Source: Gnetum montanum
Lineage: Eukaryota; Streptophyta; Gnetopsida; Gnetales; Gnetaceae
Direction of reading: 5' to 3'
DNA: 64,000 nt
Assembly (NCBI GenBank): GCA_015680685.1
Contig: MNCI01023402.1
Span: 346,705 to 410,704 of the forward strand
Shown: piece by piece, positions 11,739 through 22,440 of the stretch
How the letters are laid out: the number at the start of each line of letters is the position of its first letter
Numbering within the stretch: position 1 is the stretch's first letter
Position numbers and translations under genes: made by a program
The notes under the pieces: model-generated
What the model was told of the DNA's origin: nothing
Databases searched by the model: none
The model's input: the letters and a program-made list of their open reading frames with translations, nothing else

Positions 11739-14151
11739 ATGTCTTCTTCTCACAGGAGCTCGTCTCCGCCTAGGGTAGTTCAGGTGCCTCAACAATACCG
11801 GGTGGTGTATGCTCATCCTGATGAGTATGTACCAAACTTTACCTTCATCTTGCATCAAGATGAACTGATGCAGTGGCACGATATGGAAGGCAACATTGTG
11901 TTGCCACCTAACCAATCTATTCCAGAAATGCTTCAGTTAATGCTCGCTCGACATGGGCTTCAAAATCTCCATGGAGAATACAAGATGTGAGATCCTAACT
12001 CAAGGGGTTATCATCCCATTGAAGCGCAAAGATTAAGGGATCAGCAGTTAGAGCACCAACATGAGCTTATGAAGGGCAAGGGGTCAAATATCTTTCCACC
12101 TCCATTTGGCCCAATTGATGAAGGTGACCACTTCTTTAGTGATTCTCCTCTCTTTGACTTTGTTTAGGGAGCCCTAAACCAGAATTTACAATCCACAATC
12201 CATAATCCAGGTTCTAGTCAAAATGGATCCAATGAAAAAAATGGATCTGGAGAAGCAAGTCAAGAAAAGGGGGACAAAGGAGATCATGATCGCGATCGTA
12301 GTCATAAGCATTGAAGGAAGGGTGATAGGCGTTAGCACAAAGCAAGTTCCCCTTTTTCTTCCCCTTCATCATTGTCATCTTCTTCTTCATCTAGTTCAGA
12401 TCGTGGCCACAGAAGAAATAACTATGATGGAGGTGACCAATAGGACCAAAACAACAGAAGGAACCATCAAGATAATCATGACTGAAGACGTGGGCAATCC
12501 AAAGAGGCCCATCATCATGAAAGAAGGGTTAGTAGAAAACATCGTAGGCACCACCATCATGGCCTTGATGAACCTCTACTTGCTACTCAAGGCATGTTGA
12601 ATATTGTAGAGGCTATGAGGATTCAAACAAGGCATGTGAAAGACAGCAGAATAAAGAGGTTGGATATGAACAACATCCCTCAATTTGAGGGAGGATATGA
12701 TGCTGATCCGCAAAATCATCTTCAGGCCTTCCAAGATGCATGTGCCTTGTAGAATATCGAAAATGATTGGCAAAAGTTAAAATTATTTCCATAGACACTC
12801 ATAAAGGAAGCAAAAAATTGGTATCGATCCTTGGAACCAAAATCAATAAGGTGGTGGAGTACAATGTTGGAATTATTCAATGATACTCCCAAGTATCCAA
12901 TCTAAGAAAACAAATTCAAGGGTGAAAATAAGGGAATCATGAGCCCTTGAATCCTGCTATTCATCAATACTACTCTCTGTTGCATAGGTGTCCCAGCCAT
13001 GGATACTCTCAACTTGATCAACTTCTCCATATCATAGATTGGTTGAGGTCTAAAGCCAAGAAAACCCTTAGCATCTATGCCCAAGGGAGATTGACAGAGT
13101 TAAGCATCAATCGGATTCAAAAATTAGTTGAGCAAGTAGCCAAGGAGGAGGGAGAATTAAGAAAACATGAAAGTGTAGAAGAATAAAATAGGGACCCTTC
13201 TATTCAAAAAAAGGAGGTTCGATTTTGTGATAGTGAGGATGAATTCGCTAGAGATGAGGTGGTGAATCAGAAAACCTTGCCATTCCAAAATTACAATTAG
13301 AAATCATGGCTAAGGTTGATCAATTATGGGACTCCATGGACAATAGGTTTCAAGCCTTTTTAAAAATTGCTGAAGAGTCTAAGGAACAAAGTGGTAAGCG
13401 TGAGCATTAGAGACATAAGGAAGTTGAACATGCCATATATAAGGGTAAGGGTAAAATGGCTACGATAGAGATGGCTATGATAGCAATTTAGATGATGATG
13501 GCGGGTGTAACATCTACCAATATAAACATCCTAAGTGATGTTGTCTAGTTGTATCACACTTGCAGGAATCTAAGGTGTGTGCCTTACATCCACGACTTGC
13601 ACAAAGGCAAACACCCAAAAGATTGTCTTATCGACAAGGAAATTCTCGACAGTTCTGCCAACCTAAGCAATATTATCCAAGTGGAACTCTGCCACAACCT
13701 TATGAATTATACCAGTAGTGGCAACAACCACAATCATGGGCGTTACCACCTCCAAGGCAGTAGTACCCTTACTGATAATCGGATCCCTACGGTTACTATG
13801 TTTAGCAACTTTCATCTCCAAGGGACTCCTCTAGTCATGTTGCTACTTACCAACCTCACCACTACCCTCCTGAAACATACCAATCACTCTATCTAAGGAG
13901 GGATGTCACCTACTATCCTCATGTACCTCCTATCCCTACACCTACTCCTCCACCTCCTGCACAACTATCACATGCTCCGTCCATGCAAGGTGAATTGCCT
14001 ACACAACCATAGCAAAGGAATGCTACGAGGGCAGTTAATCTACAATCAGTTAATCCATTAAGCAGTCAAAACCACGAACAACGAAAAGATCCTTCTTCTG
14101 ACCTTGCAGTACACCAAATCCCTCAGACACATCAATGGTTGGCAATCCTAT
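11739..14151 (+). pseudogene. E1 gag polyprotein remnant (5' part, up to the E2 insertion)
   Basis: Starts at ATG 11,739 (MSSSHRSSSPPRVV), about 140 bp after the PBS. The first 83 codons are open, then frameshifts and stops follow. A Retrotrans_gag-like core lies at about 12,630-13,190 (RIKRLDMNNIPQFEGGYDAD, AFQDACAL, LIKEAKNWY). A degenerate C-x3-Q-Y-x-H-P zinc-knuckle-like stretch is at about 13,500-13,540, then a proline-rich tail to 14,151. Gag packages the element RNA in a cytoplasmic particle. The same protein, also broken, is encoded at 61,804-64,000 by E3, which supports the start chosen here. E2 splits the sequence at 14,152. Confidence 0.7.
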
Positions 14152-15916
14152 TGTGCTGACCAAAATTGTCAACGTGAGGCTGGAAGGGAAAAACACACGC
14201 CGAAAGATTGCCGGAGAGACATAGCCGACCCTGCCTTCGTGTGAGGGAAAGCTGGAAAAAAATGAATCTAGAATGCCTTGGATGGTCTACACACAAATCA
14301 ACCAAGGACTTCCCCGAGTGTAAGCTATGGCTTGCAATGGGGTTATCGTAACTGGTGATGTACGAAATGTAAACAAAGCGTAACTGCGACGGCGTATACA
14401 GAAGCGTAAAATAGATAAAAATAGATCAAACAATGTAATGGAAGGTAATAATGAATTGTATTATATTGCTTAATAAGGATGTACATAGGTCAAAGCGTAG
14501 TTGCATGTGTGTGGATGGCAAGTCAAGCGCTAAGTCCCGGAGTGATGTGTTTACAGGTGCTTGGATGCTAGGAGTCACGTGCGCCCGAGCATCCAAAGTT
14601 GCTAGTCGATGCTCCCAAAACTGTCAACCTCCAAAATTGCCAACCCCATTTATGTGAATGGATAGGGTATTTATAATATTTGGCTAGGCTCAGGTGTGGA
14701 ATTCATGGATGAGATCAACAGCTAAGAGATAAGAGGGAAATAGATCGTGTGACAGGTGTTTCATGGACAGGTGCGTGTGAATTGGACGTGCATAGGAAGG
14801 CTACAATCTTGACCAGATACATTGTATCTTACAGCATGTATTGGCTTACGCAAGCTAGCTTATGCCCATAGAAGCAAATACAACTTGCAACGTAAGAGCT
14901 TGACAAGCTCACAAATGGTGAAAATTTACAATAAAAATGATAGTGTACAACAAGAGAAAGTGACTCTGATTCGCTTGGAACTTCTCGATCCATGGATTGA
15001 CTACTGCAAGGTGCTGATGTGAGTGGTTTTGTGGCTATTTGAGGTATTTTTGTTTCACAAAAGCTTCTAGTGTAAGTTTATTTTATCTTGGCGTGTCCTC
15101 AACATGTGTTTGGTGTGCTTTTACCTGGGCATGATCAATACTCATGCTAGACTCACGCTGCCAACGTGAGCTCAGCGTGACCTGGGAATAAGTAAAATGA
15201 AAATGATACATTTCACACCAATTTTTGATCTTTGAAGCTTATTCTTTGAGCACAAAAATTTCCTAACTATGGTTGACCCTGAGAGTAAACTACATGTTGA
15301 AAACTGAGCTTGGGTGTGCCTCAATTCAAGCCACTTTTGGTAGCTCATGCTAGGCTCACACTGCCAGCGTGAGCTGAGCGTGAGTAATAAAATCTTTGTG
15401 ATTTTGAACCTGAAGTCTAGAATTCTCGAGGCTAGGACTTGAAGTAGTCATTAATGGACCTTGAGGATGACTTTCACCTTCGAAGTCAGACCATTTTGAC
15501 TCGGTTTTAAGGCTCTTGGAGTTTGTTCACGCTGGGCGTGATCAGTATTCACACTAGACTCATGCTGCCAGCATGAGCTGAACGTGACCTGAGCATGACC
15601 TTAGCATGACTAAGAAAAGTTTTGTAATCTGGCCCGAAATCTAAACTCCTAAATGCTGAAACTTTGAAGTGGACAATAGTGGCCCTATGAAGATGACTTG
15701 CACCCTCAGATTGAACCATCTTTGACTTAATCTTGAAGTCGTTGGAGTTGCTCACGCTGAGGGCAAGCCCAGCTTGACAAGCCCAGTGTGAGCAAGCCTG
15801 GCTTGACAAGCCAAGCTTGATTTTCATGCCTTAGCCAAATGTTTGCCTCCCAAAAACTCAAAAGGCTCTGAGTTGTTCTCGTTTCAAAGTGTTAGGCCAA
15901 AATTACTAGTGTTTCA
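14152..15916 (-). repeat. E2 3' LTR (element sense)
   Basis: 1,765 bp, the pair of 26,136-27,911. The plus strand runs TGTGCTGACC to AGTGTTTCA. In the first ~350 bp it differs from its partner at about 12-13% of positions by eye, mostly C/T and G/A, as expected for old methylated DNA. It holds three CTCACGCTG/CAGCGTGAG dyads (15,152, 15,355, 15,559) and a short GGCTTGACAAGCC region at 15,755-15,820. Confidence 0.85.
15152..15577. promoter_or_regulatory. Three copies of a 19-bp dyad in the E2 3' LTR
   Basis: Copies at 15,152-15,170, 15,355-15,373 and 15,559-15,577, spaced about 204 bp. The consensus CTCACGCTGCCAGCGTGAG is a perfect inverted repeat around a central C. Each copy here has one to a few changes, and the third keeps perfect symmetry as CATGCTGCCAGCATG. 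Further half-sites (GCGTGACC) follow each copy. Function is unknown: a protein-binding dyad or an RNA hairpin are both possible. Confidence 0.6.
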
Positions 15917-15931
15917 TTGGCCCCTCTTTGT
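15917..15931 (-). other. E2 polypurine tract
   Basis: On the minus strand AACAAAGAGGGGCCAA abuts the 3' LTR start TGAAACAC. A purine-rich tract at this edge primes plus-strand DNA synthesis and confirms that E2 reads on the minus strand. Confidence 0.7.
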
Positions 15932-17065
15932 TGACGTCTGAAGGAATCCACCCGAGAGGCATCAACAAAGAAATACAAAACACCACGACTAACCAAGTAC
16001 CAAGCATTGTCTATCAGCCCCTATCTGGACGTCATCGCACCATGTTCAAAAGTACATGGGATTGGGGAAATATAGTTCAAGATGCAAGGGGATTGGTTGT
16101 CACTGGGGGAAATTAGGAGTTGATCAAGGATTATAATTGCTGTTGGAATTTTGGGAGAGGAATGCTCTCATGTGAACAAGACATATTTTTAGTCCTTTTC
16201 AGTAGCCAGTGTTTAGCAGACTCAGAACCAAGACATAGAAGGTGCATTCTTTAGAGAAATGGGACTCTTGTAGAGTGTTTACAGGAGCCCATTGTAAATA
16301 GCCAAAGCCACACGATGATGTGCAACATGATCATTTGAGATAGGAGTGTAACTATTTTTCCAAGACAATTGCCTTCTTGCCTGGGGCTTGTATGAGAAGA
16401 GCCAATGGTTTTTGGTCTATGATGTTAATGGGATCATGAAGACCTTATCTATGCATTTTGCTCTTTGATCTTTTTTTTTTTCTTTCTTTCTTTTTCATTT
16501 TTGTTTTTTTGTTCTTTTTTGAAAGAGTTTTCTTTCAGTGATGTACTCTTGCTCATGTGCTTGCATTTGTATCATGTACCATGTACTGTGTATTGTGTTG
16601 CAACTGCTTAGAGAAACACAGTGTGCAACAGTGTATCAAGAGCTTTGGGATGAGTAGAATGTATCAATAGGATAAGGGGAACATGATGGGCAATAGGGAA
16701 TGTATCAGGAGTCGGGAATGTACTTATCAACGGATTGATTAACCCAATTGTGTGCATCAGGAAGAATGTGATACCTTGTCGTCATGATGAAGTGCATCTG
16801 TGCACGAATGCCTTAGGCATGTCATCCTACAAACACAACTCCAAGAAGACAAGAAAGCCACAAATGATTCGATTAACTAAGTACTTTAAACTTGAATACA
16901 ACCAAGGAGATGGAGCCACCGTGTGCAATTTCAAAGCAGACAGAATCCTAAACATCATCAACTTCATCAGGGTCCATGAGACAAATTATGCAACAAGTCT
17001 TTGTGGAGCAGATACAGCCAATTTTAGCAACATATCTTTTCAAGTGTTTCCTGGTCGTCAATGAT
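15932..17065 (+). pseudogene. E2 3' region with antisense open frames
   Basis: Between integrase and 3' LTR the plus strand, antisense to E2, has an open frame at 16,735-17,064 (109 codons, MINPIVCIRKNVIPC...). A shorter frame lies at 15,928-16,116. I recognise no domain. Extra open frames, some antisense, between pol and the 3' LTR have been described for Tat-branch elements, so this may be the remnant of one. A pyrimidine tract (TTTTTTCTTTC) lies near 16,470-16,500. It could equally be chance in non-coding sequence. Confidence 0.35.
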
Positions 17066-17400
17066 GTCACCAGTTTATAGTCTTAGTGAACTATTGTGGG
17101 TTAGTTTCATGTCATAACCCTTTGGACGGTGCCAGTTTAGCATCGTAGCGGATGGTGCAGTGCTAGTTTATAGTCGTAGTGGACTGTGAAGAGGAAAACC
17201 AGTTTATAATCTTAGTGGACTCTACATGCTAATTTTATGTCATGGCGGACAAATGTGGCAGTTTAGTGTCATACCGGATGGAGCTCTATGATGTCAGTTT
17301 ACTGTCATGATGCCAAGACACTCTATGGTGCTAGTTTTAAGTCATAGCCCCAAGACTGTTCTATGGTATCAGTTTTAGGTCGTGATGTTAGGACCGTTAC
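17066..17400 (-). repeat. Degenerate tandem motif array 3' of E2 integrase
   Basis: About ten units every 30-38 bp on the plus strand, each approximating (C/T)AGTTTA then GTCAT or GTCGT then GGAC, for example near 17,071, 17,132, 17,164, 17,200, 17,229, 17,258, 17,296, 17,330 and 17,368. The same unit recurs at 21,040-21,780. Tandem repeats in the 3' untranslated region are well known for Tat-branch elements and can seed satellite DNA. Confidence 0.7.
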
Positions 17401-17414
17401 GTACCTCAAGTTCA

Positions 17415-18735
17415 TCAAACATAGTACCATTTCTGGTACAGGCGATTTTTGGGAATAGCGAACTCGTTCCCGTCCATGTCAGCAAGTTTGAATGCTCCGT
17501 TATTGTACACCTTGGTGACTAAGTAAGGCCCTTCCCAGTTAGCTGAGAATTTATCTGGGTGTTCACAGAAGACCTTAAGGACTAGGTCTCCTTCCTTAAT
17601 CAGGTGCTTATGCAGATTGTGTTGGTGTCATTGCCGTTGTTGTTTCTGGTACCACTTCATCTGATCAAGCATTTGCACACGTTCCTCTTCCACCGAGTCA
17701 AGGTCAGCAATGCGCAATTCATTGCTTTGGCTTTCATCGAGGAGGCCTGAGAGAGCTATCTGCAACAAGGGAAAGTGTAACTCCAAAGGTAAAACAGCTT
17801 CACATCCATATACAAGACTATATGGAGTTTTACCTGTAGGTGTTTGATGTGTCGTTCTGTATGCCCACAATGCGTAGACTAATTGTTTGTGCCATCTCCT
17901 CTTGCTCTGATTTATCATCTTTTTGAGCACCATGATGACAGTTTTGTTTATAGCCTCAGCTTAACCATTGCTCTATGGGTAGTAAGGTGACGAGAATGCA
18001 TGTTTAATACCCAGGCTTTCACAAAAGCTTTTAGTATCCTCACTGCTGAACTGTGGCCCATTGTCGACAATGATGGTCATCGGAATACCAAAATGGGTCA
18101 CGATGTTTTCTAGTATGAAAGTGAAAACATGCTTAGAAGTGGTCTTCCTAAGGGGAGTAGCTTCCACCCATTTTATGAAGTATTCAATTGCAGTGATAAT
18201 GAAGCTATGCCCTGCGGAAGATGGTGACGTTATCGGTCCAATGATGTCTAATCCCCATCTTTGGAATGGCCATGTCATTTGTGTTGTGTGTAATTCGTTA
18301 GGCGGCACATGTATCAGGTTACCATGCCTTTGGTAAATGTTACATGTCCTGACCTTGGAGAAGCAATCGTACTCCATGTGTGGCCAGTAGTAGCCCAAGC
18401 ACCTAATCTTTGTTGTCATTGCTTTGGGTGCTATGTGCCCTCCACAAAGTCCTTTGTGGACTTGTTCTATAATCGTTTGACCGTCGATGCTACTAACGCA
18501 CATCAACAGAATTCCTTCATAGGATTTGCAACACAATGTCTCTCCTATTAATGCATATTGCCAAGAGCATTTTTGCACTACGTCCTTTTGAGCATTTGTC
18601 AAATGTTATGGAGGTTCGCCTTGTAGAAGGTACTCTTTTATGTTATCGTACCATTCTATTGCATGTGTTGTGCTAACGAATGCTATGGGAATTTCATCAA
18701 GAGCGTTGGTTATAGGTTTGGCACAATTTGTTATA
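17415..18735 (-). pseudogene. E2 integrase remnant
   Basis: Reads from 18,735 down to the stop at 17,415. In order: an H-H-C-C zinc region (CGGHIAPKAMTTKIRCLGYY, YDCFSKVRTCNIYQ) with the last cysteine changed to tyrosine; the catalytic core with WGLDIIGP and TIIVDNGPQF supplying two aspartates, followed by stops around the expected glutamate (SNG stop AEA, near 17,965); WAYRTTHQTPTGKTPYSLVY; and a C-terminal GPY/F-type module ending EGPYLVTKVYNNGAFKL near 17,490. Integrase inserts the element cDNA into the chromosome. The altered zinc ligand and in-frame stops make this copy inactive. The N gap cuts its upstream side. Confidence 0.8.
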
Positions 18736-18982
18736 NNNNNNNNNNNNNNNNNNNNNNNNNNNNNNNNNNNNNNNNNNNNNNNNNNNNNNNNNNNNNNNNN
18801 NNNNNNNNNNNNNNNNNNNNNNNNNNNNNNNNNNNNNNNNNNNNNNNNNNNNNNNNNNNNNNNNNNNNNNNNNNNNNNNNNNNNNNNNNNNNNNNNNNNN
18901 NNNNNNNNNNNNNNNNNNNNNNNNNNNNNNNNNNNNNNNNNNNNNNNNNNNNNNNNNNNNNNNNNNNNNNNNNNNNNNNNNN
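18736..18982. other. Assembly gap, 247 N
   Basis: Unknown bases lie between the second RNase H and the integrase of E2. Frames predicted across the N run are artefacts. Confidence 0.98.
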
Positions 18983-19470
18983 AGGCGAAGGGTCAGATTT
19001 CTTCGAAGGGGTATGTTAAAATGGTCGCAGCACTTCCTCCTCAGGAAGTTGAAGCTCCATCAAAACAAAGGATTGCCTCATAGTTATCAAGTATGGTGTC
19101 TATACTATTAACATTCTCATCCGAGAATTCAGGGTTAATCGTTGCCTGATCATGTGTTGGCGAGACAGTCAATTGTGTGGCTATTGCTTGGCCTTTTGTG
19201 GAGAATTGAGCAACATAGTGTAGGTCAAACTCCATGATCATTGCTTTCCATCTAGCTATCCTACTTGACTCGTAAATGTTGTTAGTGATGAATCGAAGCA
19301 CATTATTCTTGCAAATGATGTAGACTAGATTACAGAAGAGATAATGTCGCCATTTCTTCAAGGAGAAGATGAGGGCAAGGCATGATCTCTCCACATCGTT
19401 GTAACATTTTTCATAGGCAATTAGAGTGTGGCTTAAGTAATAGACAGGGATCTCGATTCCATCTTTACGT

Positions 19471-19561
19471 ATTTGGCAAAGCATCGATGCAATGGAAGAA
19501 TCGGAGGTTGCAAGGNATTTGGCAAAGCATCGATGCAATGGAAGAATCGGAGGTTGCAAGG
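19471..19561. repeat. 45-bp exact duplication around a single N (assembly join)
   Basis: 19,471-19,515 and 19,517-19,561 are identical 45-mers separated by one N. This is what an unmerged contig overlap leaves behind. It falls inside E2 RNase H and artificially splits the frame. Counting the segment once makes the neighbouring open frames contiguous. Confidence 0.85.
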
Positions 19562-20572
19562 TAGAGGTAGAAGGGTTTATCACCCTGTGGGGGATAAACT
19601 ATCGACAGTTGAGCCAGCCCTTGCTTTATATTCTCGAATGCTTCTTGGCACTGTTGAGTCCATTGGAAATGCACATTATTCTGTAGTAGGTGTTGCATGG
19701 ATCTCAACTTATCCGACATCTTTTCAATAAAGCATCTAATGAATTGCAACCTACCTTGTAGACCATGTAGTTTGGTAAGGCTTTTTGGTGTTTGCATGTT
19801 AATTATTACCTTAACCTTATGAGGGTCTACTTGTATCCCTATTTCAAAGACTAGGAAGCCAAGCAATTTTTCCATTTTAACACCAAAGACACACTTCTTT
19901 GGATTGAGTCTGAGGTCATATTTGAGACAACGTTTAAGCACTACGTCTAGATCTTTTGCATGTTGTTTGGTTCTTTTAGATTTAACCGTAATGTCATCAA
20001 CGTAATCATTGAGCAAACTGAGCATGTAATCACTAAATATATATGTCATTGCTCGTTGATATGTAGCACCTACATTTTTAAGACCAAACGGCATCATCGT
20101 ATAGCAGAATGTGCCCCAAGGTGTCATAAAGGTTGTCCTGAGTTGATGTTCTGGGTTGATTCTTATTTGATTATATCCTGAAAATCCATCCATAAAGGAT
20201 AACAGTGCATGCCCAGTAGTTATGTCAACAAGTTGATCAATACTAGGTAGCAGGAAGTCATCTTTTATAGTGGCTATGTTAAGATCACGGAAGTCAATGC
20301 ATATGCATATACTACCGTTCTTCTTAGGGACTACAACAATGTTTGATATCCAGTTGGAATAGTCAATGGCTCAGATGAAACCAGCTTGGTAGAGCTTTGT
20401 GATTTCATCATGGACTGCTAACACCACTTCAGGTCTAACCTTTCGTACCTTTTGCTTCACTGGTTTGACTTTTGCATAAAGAATAATGTTATGTTGGAAG
20501 ATTCGAGGGTCCAACCCTGGCATGTCGGTATATGACCATGCAAATGTTTTTATATTATCGTTCAGTACTTGA

Positions 20573-20667
20573 ATGATGTCATTGATAAGTTGTGAGTCCA
20601 GTAGGGCACTTAATTTCAANATGATATCATTGATAAGTTGTGAGTCCAGTAGGGCACTTAATTTCAA
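20573..20667. repeat. 47-bp near-exact duplication around a single N (assembly join)
   Basis: 20,573-20,619 and 20,621-20,667 differ at one base (ATGATGTC versus ATGATATC) and are separated by one N at 20,620. It is the same signature as at 19,516, in the E2 region just upstream of the RT core. Confidence 0.85.
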
Positions 20668-20913
20668 TGTTCTAGTTTCATCATTGGATGTAGTAATGGG
20701 GACTTCAACAAGAGGATCTTCAGTGATATTATTGACCTCTAGATCTAAAGTCTTAGCCACATTTTTGGACCAGTTTGACATTTCTTGAGTGGAGGCTATT
20801 AAATTAGTATAAGCGAATGAGGCTAGATCCAAGGATTCTAGATTGATTATCCTTTTTACTTCCCCATGTGGTCCACTGAGAGACAATGTTGAAAAGATAT
20901 TCTTGGTGGCCAT

Positions 20914-21843
20914 GTGCTTGCTCTTTCCAATTTAAACCAGGAGTGAAGTGAGTGACATTTACTTGACGAAGGAGTTGTTAAATGTAAATGAGCATCAGGT
21001 AATTAAACTATGTATTGATGAAATTGCGGAAGATAGCGGTAGTTTAATGTCATACCTGGACCATATGGCAGTTTTAGGTCATACTGGGCCATCCATGGTA
21101 GTTTTAGGCCATACCGAGCTGGTAATATTCATGTCATTTTGTATTATGGATGAGTGTATGGAATATTGTTAATTTCTATGTTTCGTACGAACAATAAATT
21201 TATGGGATTTTATAGTCTTATGAATTTTCATGCGCGTCATTATATATATATATAGTTGTTGTTGTTTTTCTTATTTTCTCAAGTATATTATGAACATATG
21301 CGTGTAGCTGAATGTAAAATGAGATTCCAAAATGTAGAACAAAACGTAAGGCAAATATTTGTAAAAATAAAAGTAACGAGAATGCATGAATTGAAATTGC
21401 AACTTATGACATGTAAATGAAAATTTGACATAACGTAATGAGAGTTTGTAAACTTGCAACATATTGAGCTCTAGTTTAAGGCCATTTCGGGCCGTGCACA
21501 TCAATTTAGAGTCATGGTGGACCGTTGCATCTGTGTTGAAAAAAAGAAAGAGGGATTACTAGTTTTAGGCCATTGTGGACCGAAAGTGATAACAGTTTAA
21601 GAAACTTAAAAGGAACCGGTCATTTCTGACCGTGGCTAGTTTAACGTCATTGTGGACGTTTGCTGGTAGTTTAATGTTGTACCAGACAGTTGGTAGTTTA
21701 ACGTCATTCCGGATGCTTGATAGTTTGCCCTAGTTATTAAGTTTTTTTTTCATTCTTCGTAGTTTAACGTGAGGGGTGGGGCATGTGGGTACGATCTTAT
21801 ACTTCCCTTTCCCTTCACTGGAGATGTCAAAAGGTAGCTCTGA
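20914..21843 (-). repeat. E2 spacer between protease and RT with motif array
   Basis: Non-coding interval holding about ten units of the same motif seen at 17,066-17,400 (TAGTTTAA, GTCAT, GGAC), at roughly 21,042, 21,068, 21,098, 21,472, 21,504, 21,560, 21,638, 21,666, 21,695 and 21,760. An AT-rich stretch (21,170-21,470) separates two clusters. In Ogre elements an intron lies between protease and RT. The position here matches, and a GT donor-like site exists near 21,810, but I found no convincing acceptor. Confidence 0.6.
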
Positions 21844-22440
21844 CTAAGAGACGTCAATAGGAATGGCTCCTATGTCTATGTTGTCTAGTGCTTCCTCAAT
21901 TCTAGTAGGATCATGGGTTAAGGGTTGGTTCGTGTCTTGAAGTGTGCTCATGGTTTCTTGTTTAGGCTCAGAGAACTCAACCTTTGACCCTTGATCCATT
22001 CCCAAGTACAAGGAACTGGGTGATGTTGTTGTGTCCATGTGTATGATGATTTCACCTCCCTCATAAGGTAGGTGGATTTCTTGATGGATTGGTGAGGATA
22101 TGACTCTAAGTTGAGCTAACCAAGGTCATCCTAGAATCAGATTAAACCCTAGCATTTCATCAACCACTACAAATTTAGCCGATGTGGGGAACTGGTCCCC
22201 TACTATGAAATCCAAGGTAACCATGCCTTTTACCATGACATGGGAACCACTGAAGGATTTTAAAAAGGAAGTTGTTGTGGGTCGTATTTGCTCTATAAGA
22301 CCCAGTTTTCGATGATAGGAAAGGGTATTACGTTTTTTGCTGCACCGTCATCGACATGCACCCTACGTATCTTGAAGTGCTTGACTTGTATTACTATGAA
22401 CATAGGGGCTATAGTGACCTCTCCAGTTTTCTCATCTCAC
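21844..22440 (-). pseudogene. E2 aspartic protease remnant
   Basis: Minus strand from 22,440 to the stop at 21,844. KIRRVHVDDGAAKNVIPF near 22,370 carries the active-site region (normally D-x-G-[ST/A]-[SA]), here VDDGAA. DFIVGDQFPTSAKFVVVDEM and LGFNLILG near 22,140 are the flap and C-terminal psi-loop-like blocks usual for Tat proteases. Then comes an acidic tail ending IGAIPIDVS. Stops lie between the blocks. The protease would cleave Gag-Pol. Confidence 0.7.

Larger units (their letters stand above)
18983..20913 (-). pseudogene. E2 reverse transcriptase, RNase H and start of a second (archaeal-type) RNase H
   Basis: From 20,913 down: N-terminal RT segment (VRKVRPEVVLAVHDEITKLY), a stop near 20,370, SNWISNIVVVPKKNG, FMDGFSGYNQIRI near 20,190, MPFGLKNVGATYQRAM near 20,085 and the intact catalytic YVDD near 19,995. 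A Ty3-type RNase H follows (LATSDSSIASMLCQ to SLKKWRHYLF), with the first catalytic Asp position occupied by Ser as in many Tat-branch elements. Then FDGASTS near 19,050 opens the additional RNase H typical of Tat elements, cut by a stop and the N gap. RT and RNase H copy RNA to DNA and remove the RNA. Two single-N joins with duplicated flanks disturb the frame (see separate entries). Confidence 0.82.

Noticed and set aside
18640-19111. Plus-strand frames spanning the N gap
   Set aside because: They consist mostly of unknown residues and exist only because N codons do not encode stops.
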